Below, piece after piece: positions 1 through 10,884 of a stretch of 64,000 nucleotides of DNA. The stretch comes from Pyxicephalus adspersus. Lineage: Eukaryota > Chordata > Amphibia > Anura > Pyxicephalidae. Position numbers and translations under genes: made by a program. The notes beneath the pieces were generated by a model. The model was given only the letters and a program-made list of their open reading frames with translations. It ran no database searches and was not told where the DNA came from. Positions within the stretch are counted from its first letter, which is position 1. Each line of letters opens with the position of its first letter. Location of the stretch: assembly GCF_032062135.1 (NCBI RefSeq), contig NC_092858.1, positions 168,293,736 through 168,357,735 of the forward strand, written 5' to 3'.

Positions 1-654
1 TTTTTTTATTGATTGCCATGCATACTTTTTTAAATTGAGAAGGATGCTTTTATTGAGGTTAGCCAAGTTAAGACAATCAGAGGTAACAGGCTATCCCAGG
101 AAGCTCACAACAATTGGCACCTTAACTTTGTAGTAATTAACCTTCAAATAGATCTTTAGTTCAGAGATACTTGATGTTTTATGGCTTGGTAAAATCTGGC
201 AAGGAAAAAAATTCCATAAAGGTATTGTTGTTGTATATTTGGAATTGATAAATAAAAGTATCTGTGTTGCATAGAAAGCAACCAAAATCTTCAGACACCA
301 TTTACGTATTTTTCCTATGTTTCACTGTAGGTAAAATGTTTTCATTTACAAGGGAAATAATGAGAATCTGACCTTCACTGGCAGAATCTTTCATCTTTGT
401 ACAGTAAAAAAAATAAGTTCATTAGAAATGTCCAGTGAAATATTACAATTGTAATTAATGGCAGTGTGAAGTTCAAATCCCAACCTAAAACCAGCTAGGT
501 TATCTGTGATTGGTACTCACATTACACTGCCATAGATAATAACCAAACTCAACAGGAATCTACTGCATTATGTTCCACAACAGGTCTCTGGACAGCTCAT
601 AGGTGAACTATCCACCTATTTAAATGGAAAGTTTACCACTGTTTTAGGGAAATT
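1..654. other. Flank downstream of the b3galt5-like gene, no separate gene seen
   Basis: AT-rich sequence. If the minus-strand galactosyltransferase gene has a long 3' UTR it would run through here. Minus-strand AATAAA motifs occur near 5-10 and 51-56 and could serve as polyadenylation signals, but such motifs are common in AT-rich DNA. No protein-like reading frame was recognised. Confidence 0.4.
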
Positions 655-828
655 GGGCCTGCGCTATTAAACTTCTCCAAGACTTGAGAAGATACACTAT
701 CATGGGAGAATCTGGATGATCTAGCTATCATAAAAATGGATCTAATCTGTTTCAATTTCGCAGGAACAGCCACGTTCCCCCATAATAGTCTGTCTTCTCC
801 AGTCTTACAGTGCCTTAATAAATCCCGA
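655..828. repeat. Palindromic MITE, copy 1 (diverged)
   Basis: The left end (gggcctgcgctattaaactt) and the right end (ttaataaatcccga) are inverted, diverged matches to the termini of the 224-bp element at 24826-25049. The inner segments (tctccaagacttgagaag and cttctccagtcttac) also mirror each other. It lies 37 bp beyond the stop codon of the b3galt5-like gene, so it is probably inside that gene's 3' UTR. Non-autonomous; no ORF of its own. Confidence 0.7.
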
Positions 829-865
829 CTGTTGTTTCAATTATGGAATGGAACCATCACTTTAG

Positions 866-1489
866 TTAACATTGTTCTTCTTGTGCCTTCTGTAACGTTT
901 TCCAGTACAGGACAAGTTCATCTGGTTGGAAATCATGAGATGTCACAATGTTTCGATAAGTGCACACTGAAAATGATGGTTTAGAGACAAGAAATATTGG
1001 CTGATTGTGAAGTTCCTGCAATTGAATCTTCAGTTTTTCCAGACACATTCCTATGTACACATCCTCAAGCTTAAAAAATGGTGTAGAAGATGAGATGTTT
1101 AAGATCCTTTTGGCAACATCTACTGAAAGTACATAACCTGCGCCTGAACAAAACGGGGGGTATGTATCACGACCGTACTCACTTTTACTTATGTACCACT
1201 TGCTAAAGACACTACGTACTGGAGCGTCATTTGGCCTTACCATCCCCGTAAAGAAATTTGAAGTCTGATTTCTACGCATGAGTAGTTCAACAAGGTAAAA
1301 CGTATTGACAAACATGTCTGAATCAGTTTTCATGATGTAGCTGGTCTGAGGGCAATGATTCACTGTCCAGTCTAACCCTGTCAACGTTTTTATGGTCAAG
1401 TTGTAATACGAGTCTACAAAATCTTTTTGGATAATGTCTTTGTGGGTGTTAATCTCTTCAGATAAACTGATGGGTTTTCCAGGGTTTGT
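866..1489 (-). CDS. b3galt5: Beta-1,3-galactosyltransferase 5-like, C-terminal 207 residues (5' end in assembly gap)
   Basis: Type II Golgi glycosyltransferase of family GT31. Known members of the B3GALT5 group add galactose in beta-1,3 linkage to N-acetylglucosamine (type 1 chains) or to globoside. Visible are the DxD metal-binding motif in MKTDSDMFVN (near 1313-1333), the FSKWYISKSEY and PPFCSGAGYV blocks, the LEDVYIGMCL motif, and three N-glycosylation sequons (NLT, NQT, NIS). The segment after LEDVYIG, with LQELHNQPIF, favours the B3GALT5 branch over B3GALT1/2. The frame is open to a TAA at 866-868 and ends EEQC. Family members are about 310 residues in a single coding exon. About 100 residues are therefore missing, which would nearly fill the 332-base gap, so the start and transmembrane anchor cannot be seen. 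Apparent ORF extension through the gap to about 1897 is an artefact of the Ns. All catalytic motifs that can be seen are intact, so the gene may be functional. Exact orthology is not proved. Confidence 0.9.
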   Translation of the reverse strand, partial: TNPGKPISLSEEINTHKDIIQKDFVDSYYNLTIKTLTGLDWTVNHCPQTSYIMKTDSDMFVNTFYLVELLMRRNQTSNFFTGMVRPNDAPVRSVFSKWYISKSEYGRDTYPPFCSGAGYVLSVDVAKRILNISSSTPFFKLEDVYIGMCLEKLKIQLQELHNQPIFLVSKPSFSVCTYRNIVTSHDFQPDELVLYWKTLQKAQEEQC

Positions 1490-1821
1490 NNNNNNNNNNN
1501 NNNNNNNNNNNNNNNNNNNNNNNNNNNNNNNNNNNNNNNNNNNNNNNNNNNNNNNNNNNNNNNNNNNNNNNNNNNNNNNNNNNNNNNNNNNNNNNNNNNN
1601 NNNNNNNNNNNNNNNNNNNNNNNNNNNNNNNNNNNNNNNNNNNNNNNNNNNNNNNNNNNNNNNNNNNNNNNNNNNNNNNNNNNNNNNNNNNNNNNNNNNN
1701 NNNNNNNNNNNNNNNNNNNNNNNNNNNNNNNNNNNNNNNNNNNNNNNNNNNNNNNNNNNNNNNNNNNNNNNNNNNNNNNNNNNNNNNNNNNNNNNNNNNN
1801 NNNNNNNNNNNNNNNNNNNNN
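1490..1821. other. Assembly gap (332 Ns)
   Basis: A run of unknown bases. It begins inside the b3galt5-like coding region and should contain the N-terminal cytoplasmic tail, membrane anchor, stem and first conserved block of the enzyme. The true gap length may differ from the number of Ns. Confidence 1.
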
Positions 1822-2399
1822 AAATAAAAATAAAATTACACAAGTTATCAACAGCATCAATATTATACAATAAAACATGTATAAATATAATGCACACATA
1901 TTAGGAGAATAAAATACATAAAAAAAAAAAGAAATGTAAAGATTTAGTTCCAGTCATTTTTTTAGGTTTGTATAGGTCGGTGAACAAAGCATATCAAACC
2001 CTAAAACAAAAACATAATATATATTAGTTTACCAGTGTTTACGAAGAACTAAAGTTAAAAACTGTGAACAGGCAGGTTCTTTGTTGCAGAAGTGGTGATA
2101 TCTCGTCTGTGATAAAACAAACTTACCTTATTTTTTTTTTACCTAAATCTTACTTCTCCTCGCTTCCTCGCCAGTAACAGTATCTTAACCAAGACCTCTT
2201 CGGTTCAGGAACTTCTGTCACCTTAATTGGCTGGGCCAAAATTACATACTGTATCTCCTGTATATGAGCATGGGAGATAATTGGTTCCCAGCAGCCAGAT
2301 TCGCCAAGATTGTACAATGAGCTCTGCATAGGCAACTTAGCAAACATTATAAAAAATATTGCAAACAGGCAACTGAATTGTAGGCTCAACTTTGCTCCT
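1822..2399. other. Upstream flank of the b3galt5-like gene, nothing recognised
   Basis: Very AT-rich sequence on the 5' side (minus strand) of the galactosyltransferase exon. It is probably intron or 5' UTR, because B3GALT5 genes commonly have upstream non-coding exons. No exon or promoter could be assigned. Confidence 0.4.
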
Positions 2400-2740
2400 T
2401 ACTGATCTCATTCAACTTAATGGATGCATTTAGGAACCACTTTGTGCATTTGGTTGCAAGCGGTGCAGTTGAGTTGAATTGTGACTGGAGTTGTTGATTG
2501 TAACTTTAAGCAGAGAGCTTCTTCAATTGACCTAATTGCAATCGTCTTAAACCACCAAGTGGCCACGGTTGCTGCTGGAGAAGAGAAATGGTCCACAATT
2601 CATCTTTATTCATTAGCTTGCTGTAGACATTGAACACAGCAAACCAACCACCTCAACTACAACCAGGTTGCATGCGGTAGCAGTTGAACAGCAGTTGAAA
2701 CAACAACTGCAGGATTAACCCGCTTAATATTAAGGAGGGG
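2400..2740. repeat. Interspersed repeat resembling segments near 9180, 30000 and 57570
   Basis: Contains the theme 'ggaaccactttgtg', 'ggttgcaagcggt' and many CAACTG/CAGTTG words. Comparable wording recurs at 30056-30115 (gttaggaaccactttgtggt), 9330-9420 and 57570-57830. Probably one non-autonomous element family; ends are not defined and alignment was by eye only. Confidence 0.35.
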
Positions 2741-3404
2741 AGACTGAGAGTTACTAACAGCATTGGTTTTTCAACGGCAAATCTGAAAGACACCTGAATG
2801 GCTTGATAGTTCTAGTTTTCCACCGTTCTTGTATGTTCAGGACACCCTAAAGATAAACTCTAGGCAAACATCTAAATACACTGACAAAATGCATACAATC
2901 ATGTGAAATTGTAAAATATATAAACTGAAGCAGTTCTTTTATTTAAAAGTAATATACCTGAAGAAAACACTCATACAATTACCATGGTATCTGCATTCTC
3001 ATAATCTATAATAATGAAAATGCAATTAATGAAAATAGAAACATCCTTTTTGTATGCTGGTGTAACCTATTTAAACTAAACTTTAGATACAGAATGTTTT
3101 TTTTTTTATATATCATTATAATTACTGTGTTTTCCCCATGCAAACCAAGTTATGTTAATCTGTAACACAAAAGGCACACACAGGAAAGGGTTCATATACA
3201 CCTTTATCATCGGTGCTTGATGCTTGTAATAGATGTTCATTCTGAATGGGCCTTTAAAGGAAAGTAGCAGTAGTAGTAGTAGAAACGTATTCATAACCTG
3301 TTTCTGTGCATTGGCAGCCAATTCCACTGCCTAAATTAGGCTGTTAAATTGAGACACAATACATGCTCCAGCTTGTGTGTTAATTAAATGTACAGGAAAG
3401 GCTG
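2741..3404. other. AT-rich intergenic, nothing recognised
   Basis: No repeat family or coding signal was seen apart from a short (AGT)n tract near 3265-3280. Confidence 0.4.
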
Positions 3405-3690
3405 TGCAGAGTTTCCAAGTCTGTACACCAGCTGTGCTGATTATCAGGGACTCCAACTATCCTTGTGCTGAGCTCCTGGGTCTGTACACCTGCAGTGCCC
3501 ATTATAAAGGGCCCCTACCAACCCTATGCTAAGCTTCCAGGTCTGTATACCCCCTGTGCCCATTATGAGAGGTTCTCAATACTCCTGTGCCCAGATCTGC
3601 TCTGCTATTGTTAGGGGCTCCCACTATCCTTGTGTTGAGTTCTTGGACCTGCACACCAGTTGTGCCCATGATAAGAGGTTCTGATTTTAT
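3405..3690. repeat. Degenerate tandem repeat, period about 62 bp
   Basis: The phrase 'gtctgtacacc', followed by 'tgtgc(c/t)ga/cattat' and 'ccttgtgctgagctcctgg', recurs at about 3419, 3479, 3541 and (diverged, acctgcacacc) 3646. That makes 4-5 imperfect units with GC content above the surroundings. Confidence 0.65.
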
Positions 3691-3777
3691 CTAGGGTGAA
3701 CAGAAACAAAGTAAAAAAGGGTAGGCAGAGCACCCACAACTACTAGGTGGAAAGGAACAGTCAAAAATTGGAGAGGA

Positions 3778-3852
3778 GAGATACTTGGCTGATTCACCAA
3801 GCAATATCAGAAGCTCGCTCGCGCATTGGTATTTGCAATCCAAAATCCAGAT
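3778..3852. repeat. Fragment of a 'gattcaccaagc...ctcgctcgcgcatt' repeat
   Basis: The wording 'ctgattcaccaagcaatatc' followed by 'gctcgctcgcgcattggtat' matches a segment at about 44690-44780 (ctctgattcatcaagcagaa, then gctcgcgcattcgtattcgc). CpG-rich words in AT-rich flanks suggest a decaying transposon end. Confidence 0.5.
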
Positions 3853-5440
3853 GAAGCAAAACATGTATGTATGCATGTAGATGTGTGTACATATACATAA
3901 AAAAGAGAAATTATAGGAAGAAATATTCAAAGAGGGTTTTTTGGAACATATTGCTTCACATCAAAAAGATTGCCTTTTTGTTACTATGATTTCTGATGTC
4001 ATGGGCTTGGTTACAAGCAACATTCATGAATGATATTGCTTCTGGTTAAAAGAAGGAATCCACATTTATGTGCTTCCACTACCAAGCTGAGGGGAGTAAG
4101 TAAATATATATAGTGAGCCAAGATTGAAAATACCATTCAAACCTGCAGAAACACTCTGAAGGGATGGGAAAGCAAGAAAATGTTTGGCACAAAGTGGATT
4201 TGGCCTTGGAGGTTTGATAGTACTAGTATATTTGTTTTGTGTAAACACCTAAATAATGCATACACTCCAGTATTTATGAGCATTAAGTTAAGCAACAACA
4301 CAACATCTGTTCATTTCTAAGAGTGCCTGAGCCTGCTTGTGAGCTTGGCAATCAATGTGCTTTGATGTTGTGCTTGGCAACCTGGACCTCCTTCCATCAC
4401 CATCAGGTGTGTTAGAATGAGTATGCAACTCAGCTGGACAACTAATTCACAACCAGTTTGGACAGCAAGTGGAAGTGTGTTTGTATACAATAGTGCTAAG
4501 ATCAGGCAGCACAGCACAATGACAACAAACCTATAACACTACCACTAATGATCAGAGGAGTTTTGTGGTGGCACATCAACACGAGTGCAAATGTCAGACT
4601 ATTAAAAAAAAAAAAGAAATAAAAACCATGACAGTTTATTCAGAAAAAGACTACATACATAATACATTTAAATACCAATATGTGACAATGGGCCAAAGGT
4701 AACGAGGGGGGTCAAGTAGCATTTTGGAGTGGCAACCATGCAGATATTTGTAATCAATACTTGTGGAAAAAATGACAAAACATTGCTGAAGAATTGCTAA
4801 ACTACAGAAACTGGTATTACAAACCAGGCACAAAAACATTGCAGCAACAGATGAAGCTAACCATGAGGATTACAAAAAATCACATCAATGCATACCATCC
4901 AACCAAACTTACTCAATCAACACACACACACACACACACGTCCAGTTAAAATAGTACTAATTAAAATGCATATGTATTTCTAAACATTTAAATGTATTTT
5001 GACATACACACACAAGTGAAATCACTAAATGTTCCCTAATACATGTATTATACCATGTTTGCCTGTCATCAGTCACTAAAATATTTGATTTCTCTAAAGT
5101 CAAGCTAGAATGAAATTTTAATCAGGTCACAAATGTTGTTCACATATTTTTTTACACTCATACTGTGTGATGACATATTTGAAAGTGCTACTTAGTATAT
5201 ATCCAGCTTGATAGAAATTAGTTTGCAGTGTTGCAACCAAAAGAAAAAGAAAAATCAAAACAAGTGCAACAAATATAACTATAAATGAAGCAAGTTTGTG
5301 ATTGAGTAGAATGTAACATAAAAAAGTAGCACTTACACAAAAACCATCAAGCATTAAAGATTCAAACTGACCTGTAAAATGGACTGGAGATGCGCACAGA
5401 ACAGGGTGCAGGTGTGCGCTAATCAATTGCTATCACCTCA
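3853..5440. other. Intergenic, nothing recognised except a (CA)n tract
   Basis: A pure CA-dinucleotide microsatellite lies at about 4919-4940. Short ORFs in this stretch lack recognisable domains or splice context. Confidence 0.4.
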
Positions 5441-5600
5441 CCATTGAGCTTAACATCTCCTCCCGAATCCCGTATTCGAGATCCTTGCTCATTTTTGCAG
5501 GAAATCGGCAGGTGAGTTCACTAGAACTCTGGCCCGACTCGCGGTAATAGAGTTTGCTGAGCGGCGCGTTCGTATGCGCATTCCATTGACAAATCAGGCC
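5441..5600. repeat. CpG-rich repeat fragment
   Basis: Words such as 'cccgtattcgagatccttgc' and 'gcggcgcgttcgtatgcgca' are unlike the AT-rich surroundings and resemble the family seen at 3778 and 44690. Boundaries are uncertain. Confidence 0.35.
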
Positions 5601-6547
5601 ATTGAGTGAACTTGGGTAAAAGTCAAGTTATGGCTGGTACATTACCTAATCCTCCCCAAAAATATTTTTTTTGGTGTCACAAGGCATGAAACAAGAGCCA
5701 CATTCTAAATGAAATACTTTGCTCTGCTTGGTATGGCTATTTTTTCGTGCTAATGCAATTAATGAACTTTGGCAAAGAACAAAGGAGCAGATTGTTAAAA
5801 AATGCAGCCTGCACGGGTCCCCTCTGATTATCTTTGGTTCGTGTCCTGAATGGCATCGACCTCATTTTCATGCTGATCATTCCCAAGAAAGATTGCTGTG
5901 AACAATGGTGCACCAGTCAACCCTTACAGCCATTATACAATTAGAAAACCTCTGAGATAGCTTTACACATATGTCAATGATTTGAAAGTAAGCTGGGTCA
6001 GAGCCGAGACATGATGACTGTTACCCTTTTCCAGCATTTATTCATCACCTGCACTGAGTTTAATTACAGACCAATTGCTTTTATGCTGTTTATGAGTTCA
6101 GCCCTGGAAACTGCCAACGGCAGTCTAGAGATGTTTATGATGTTTCCTCCCTTTATGTCATGTATGGCCTTCCACGCACAACATTAAAGGATCATTTAGA
6201 TAGTTGTGTTGCAATAAAAAGCACATTTACTATGAGTTATTGCAAAACCCAACAGACTGCTACTAACGCCCAATATGGCTGTTATAATACCCTGTGTTGA
6301 AAAAAAAAAATGTAGGTCCAATTGTAGTGTGTTTACATGCATTCACTAAAGGACCACAATGGTGCTGATGGTCACCTGCTGCCAACCAATTCTTATTTCT
6401 TTTCTACATTTGGCAGTTGGCCTTAAATTTGGCAGGGCAAGGGGAGTATGTATTACCAGAAGTACATGGATTTTCACAAGGACTGTGTACAACAGCGGAG
6501 AAAAAGGGGTCACTTCTATACAGCTAGGCTATATAGGTTATATAGTA
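5601..6547. other. Intergenic with possible very old transposon coding relic
   Basis: On the plus strand around 6170-6200 a frame reads like a helix-turn-helix end (YGLPRTTLKDHL), as found in pogo/Tigger-like proteins. No further supporting motif was found, so this is only a hint. Confidence 0.2.
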
Positions 6548-6895
6548 GTGTTGGTTAAATATCTCACTATTCGATCGAATAGGCCAATTTTGTTTGGGTG
6601 ATCGAATGTCGAATGCGATCACCATTAAAGTCAATGGGGGAAAATTTGGGTTATTTTGCAGGACTCTGTAGAGCTTCTACAGCTTCCAAAAAATGTTTAA
6701 AAGATACATAATAATACATAATCCTATTTTGTACCCCTGTACTTATTCCCCATGGTTGGATATCTGGGAATCACCTTGTTAAAAGGGGCTTCCAGATCCC
6801 AAATAAGACAGTGACTTATTTGGGATCCGGAAGCCCCCCTTTAACAAGGTGACTCCTAGATGTCCAACCATGGGGAATAAGTACAGGGGTACATA
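6548..6895. mobile_element. Non-autonomous hAT-like element with a 78-bp hairpin
   Basis: The left end (agtgttggttaaatatctca, then attcgatcgaataggcc and 'attaaagtcaatgggggaaaa') matches the left end of the element at about 12706. From 6730 to 6893 there is a long inverted repeat: arms 6730-6807 and 6815-6893 pair almost perfectly around a 7-nt loop. The right boundary is taken as the end of the right arm; the true terminus may lie a little further. Confidence 0.6.
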
Positions 6896-8204
6896 ATAGT
6901 GATGTACACAATTGATATTTCATTGCTTCTCATTACCTAATCTGTCCAGTTGTATACAGTTATCATACCCATATCACAGAAAGTTTATAATATCCTTGAT
7001 AAGCTCGGACAAACCACCATGTCACCCTGATTTACATGCCGGGTGAGTGACTTTTTTTAAGCTTTGGTTTCCCACCACAATCTCATTGGAGTGAACCTTT
7101 GTTTAGTGTCCCCAATCCTCTGTAATAGAAGATCTTTATAATCATTTACTATGAAATTGTTACTATGTATGACTGGAAGTTTATTGATAGTGAAAATGTA
7201 TTCCACGAGTTTATACATAAATCTCAGGTACAGAGAACTGTCACCTAGTCCAAGAATAATGGTATCAAGAGAACAAGCTTAGGGAACAAAAAGAAGACAC
7301 TGTTTCTATTCCATCGGCTAGAAACATCTGGAGCTTGGAGTGAACCTGTCAGTCATTACTGACTTTAAATAATGTGTGATGTCCTGTATGGTCAATTTTA
7401 TTCTGCGTTCATAATACATATATCCCAACTTTTTTGGTGCAACTCTCCCAAATGGATGACACTGAACATACCCCATCTTGATCCTATTGTCTACTGTTTT
7501 TATACTATGAATAAGTTAATAAATTTACTCCTAAAAGAGATACCAAATATCTCAACCCTTAAAATTGCATGGGACTACAAAGTGGTGAAAAATCGATGCT
7601 GGAAACCTATAGTTTTTACCAAAGTGAGGAAGGAACTTTTTAGAATTTTATTCAGCTTGTCAATGTTTTCTGTTTCATTGTTGCAGATTTAACCTCACAC
7701 TTATTTAATAAAAGTTTATCCCAAGAACAGTTTAGTATATAGATATTATTCAATTTTATTTTGGTGTTGCTTGGGTGGACTTTAATGTGTCATTTGGAAA
7801 GAAATCTGCAATTCCTGCATCCCCCTGCATTTCCCCAATCCATTCTGTGTATATGTGCTTACCCCATCTCTCTTGCTGCTTCTTTAATATTCCCCCATCA
7901 GTTACATCAATATTCCTCCACTATTCACCAAGGGGGCAACAGCCTTAATCAACTACTAAAATGGTCAATTACAAAGTGACACACTGCAGAACAAGGCATT
8001 GTAAGTCAGTAATAGCGAAATGATCAGCTGCAGAAAGCCTATACACAATACAAATGACTTTTTGATCAGCGCTCCAATAGATGGGGTCCTCTTTAATGCC
8101 AGTGACAACCTACATTATATATGTCATTTCTAATTTTACCCGGAACTTTTACTATTCATTTTTTCATTGTTGCGCACAGTACTTGTTAGGTGTACCTTAC
8201 AAAA
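6896..8204. other. Intergenic, nothing recognised
   Basis: AT-rich sequence with several short ORFs (for example 7372-7692, plus) that show no known domain and no codon or splice signal supporting them. Confidence 0.4.
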
Positions 8205-8545
8205 CAGTGATTGCCAACTGGTGGTCCACGAGAAAATTTTGGTGGTCCGCAGCTCTGGCCTGTGGCACCCCTAAGCGGGGTCAGGAGAAGCACCAGCCAG
8301 AGCCATGGACCATGTCCCCTGTATGGATCGCAGGCTCAGGGAAGTGGGAAGGTTGTGTCTCTGGACGATACCCACCCACTCTCCCATCGCAGGTTTGAGC
8401 CTTAGTGGGTGGGTTTTAGGCTTCATGACATCACTATGGGGGAAGTTTCTACCCCTTTGAGTGACACCCAGCTCCCCACACGCATGTGCGGTCCGGAGGC
8501 ATTAAATTTAGTGGTCCATGGGTCCGAAATGGTTGGTGACCACTG
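8205..8545. mobile_element. hAT-type MITE, 341 bp, with imperfect terminal inverted repeats
   Basis: It begins CAGTGATTGCCAACTGGTGG and ends TGGTTGGTGACCACTG. The reverse complement of the end (CAGTGGTCACCAACC) matches the start. Flanking octamers ttacaaaa (8197-8204) and ttctaaaa (8546-8553) agree at 6 of 8 positions, as expected for a decayed 8-bp hAT target duplication. The interior is GC-rich and non-coding. Confidence 0.8.
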
Positions 8546-8553
8546 TTCTAAAA

Positions 8554-9179
8554 TGTCTTTTGGGATCTGAAGCTTGGTAGCTATTGTTAAACTTAAGTTA
8601 CAAAACACTGAAGAGTATGAAAGATTTTTTTCCTGGATGGAAAGGATGAAATTTAACACAGAATATATAAAAGGTTTTCAGATAATGACTTTGAAATTCT
8701 AGTGCCACCTATACATTTTCAGCAGTTGATGATCTCCAAGCCCCAGCCTTCAATTATAGGTATGGTGTTTCATTTCTATTCCACGGGTACCAGTTTAATT
8801 GTTCTGTTTTAGCAAAGGATCTTGGAGCTTGGCATTGGATGTAAAAAACTGGATGACTAGCAAGGGAAGAGAGGAAGATAATGAACCCACTGCATCCTCT
8901 GGCATAGGAAAAAACAGGGGTCACCCAATTAGAATCTGACACAAGAATCATATATTATGAAGGGGTTACCTGACTTTTGAATGGATATCAAACCATTCCA
9001 TTCATTTTAGACCATTAGGACAGCTGATGATAGTGCCCCACAGGTTACAAAAGCATCTAGTGAATAAGCAAAGAGTGGCACTAACTAAGCCATGACAAAT
9101 GTCACAGATGCACAAGAATTGGAAGAAGACATACAGTGGATTATGGCAGCCATACTCATGCTTAAGGCCTCTCGGACTT
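8554..9179. other. Intergenic, nothing recognised
   Basis: No repeat or coding signal was recognised by eye. Confidence 0.4.
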
Positions 9180-9430
9180 GTGGGTACAAAGACCTGCTGT
9201 TAGCTGCACCCAGCTGCCTGTTTTCAAGACTGCGGTTTGCAGTTGTTATGTGAACCACTGTTGAAACTCTGTGTCATGTGGTTGAGACCCCTTGAGTTCA
9301 ATGTTTTCAGGAAGTTGACGGATCTTTATTAGCCCTCCAGCAGCAACCACTTTTAACACTACTTGGAACTATGTTAAGGGCAGTTGCGTTCAATGAAAGT
9401 CAGTGGAAGCTGCTGACCACTTAAAGCAGA
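9180..9430. repeat. Interspersed repeat resembling 2400-2740 and 57570-57830
   Basis: Shared wording includes 'agcagcaaccactttta' and 'gttgcgttcaatgaaagtca'. It runs directly into the next element at 'cttaaagcagacctatcacc'. By-eye match only. Confidence 0.35.
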
Positions 9431-9900
9431 CCTATCACCAACATTTTTACTTTTGATAAAAGGGTAGACAACCCGTTTATATAAGGTAAAAAATTTATAT
9501 TAAAAAAATAATAAACCCTTTATTTAACAAAAATGGATAAAGCCCCTCCCCTTCTGTCTTTATTGCAAAGACAGAAGGCAGTAAAGACCGAATGGGAGTG
9601 CAGAGCCTCCTGGGATACCTATGTCACGTATCCCAGGAGGCTCCTGGCTGCTCCTTCTGTGCATGGCCAATATTGGGCATACGCAGAGAGGACTTTTTTC
9701 CTTAAATGGGAAAAAATGCCAATCCCGCGCATTCACAGTGAGATCAGAAACTTTTTTTTCTATTTAGAGCATCCTATGTCACCCGATCTCACGCCGGTGC
9801 AGTGCAAGATCAGGTGTTGTAGCCATGAGAAGGAAAACATAAAGGAAGATGGCAGCACCTGGAACTTCCTCTGCATTGGGATGAAGGCAAATTCTAGGAC
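9422..9900 (+). repeat. Interspersed repeat family with 'cccaggaggct' inverted segments, copy 1
   Basis: Starts 'taaagcagacctatcaccaa'. Contains 'cctcctgggatac' and its inverse 'tatcccaggaggct', then 'ctgctccttctgtgcatg' and 'aggaagatggcagcacctgg'. The same order of landmarks occurs at 56999-57540, and part of it at 18990-19140 and 10735-10890. It is probably one non-autonomous DNA transposon family. The 188-codon ORF here is accidental, since the other copies are not open in the same frame. Confidence 0.55.
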
Positions 9901-10426
9901 GGGGTGGGACCCAAATGAGGACAGTGCCAGAGAAGTTGGGGGCTCTGCGGAAGAAAGGGTCAATGTGAGTTTGAGGTTTAATTCTTGGATGGCCAGAAGC
10001 AATATGTTGAGTTTAGCAACCACTACCACAACCCACTGTAACACCCTACACAAAATGGTTTCCAACAATCCAATTCAGCTTAATGGATTGCAGCTATAGT
10101 AAAAAATATACTTATATACCTATGATGCAGACAAGAGCAGTAAGAAACTCGAAACATGGTTCAAAAGGTCATTAGATAATTGTGGTATATGTGTGAACCA
10201 AGAAAAATGTTCTCACTGCGAGAAGAGAAAAGAGAAAGATTTGGGGGTAATACCAACAAAGTACTAACACTGTAATGGAAGCCTGACGACAATGCTTTTA
10301 CGCATTCTAGGCAGCTAGACTTGTCCTCCTGCTCTAGATTCTAAGCAAATGCAGAACTCATCCAAGAACATTGTGCAGTTTAGATCTTGGTAAAAATACT
10401 TTTGCAATGCACTTAAGTGAGGCAAT

Positions 10427-10643
10427 GGGCCTGAAAAGCTCTCCAAGGCTGGAGAGGATACACTTTCATCAGTTAACCTGGGTGATCCAGTTAACCAGAA
10501 AAGGATCTGATCCAAGATTTAAAACATATGCAAGCAAATTTCAAATTACTTTTAGGAAATGCATTCCAGGTTTGCTGGATCACCCAGCTTCACCGATTAA
10601 AGTGTATCCACTCCAGCCTGGGAAAGGTTTAATAAATCAGGCC
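10427..10643. repeat. Palindromic MITE, copy 2
   Basis: Left arm 'ctctccaaggctggagagga' and 'gggtgatccag'. Right arm 'ctggatcacccagcttcac', 'ccactccagcctggga' and 'taataaatcaggcc'. Both arms match the reference copy at 24826-25049. Confidence 0.85.
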
Positions 10644-10734
10644 TAATGTGTTTTAAAAAATATAGAACACATTTTTGGCAGGTCTAGTACCATTTGCTTT
10701 AACTAGGATAGTAGGAACATAAGATGAAGAACCT

Positions 10735-10884
10735 AGAAGAAGAAGAGAAGATGGCGGCTCCCGGAGTGCCAGCCCTGGGACGGATGCCGAGACGACGCGG
10801 GACCCAATGCAAGACACCCTCAGATGGATCAGACTGCCCTGCGGGATTAGAGATAAATGTTTTTTTGGCCAAGGCTGCTGCTCT
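10735..10884. repeat. Fragment beginning 'gaagatggcggctcccggag'
   Basis: GC-rich segment directly upstream of the LTR copy. Wording is shared with the 'aagatggcagcacctgg' region at about 9845. It may be a remnant of the element into which the LTR inserted, or a divergent LTR 5' part. Confidence 0.35.

Noticed and set aside
866..1899. ORFs running through the N gap (both strands) to about 1897-1904
   Set aside because: Ns were translated as X; the extension upstream of the gap (minus) has no galactosyltransferase homology and the plus-strand ORFs are pure artefacts.
5719..6230. Possible transposase relics (WQRTKEQIVKKCS..., YGLPRTTLKDHL)
   Set aside because: Only short, generic helix-turn-helix-like similarity; no DDE motif or terminal repeats found.
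9533..10099. 188-codon plus-strand ORF
   Set aside because: It lies across a dispersed repeat whose other copies (18990, 57000) are not open in the same frame; the composition is not protein-like and no domain is seen.
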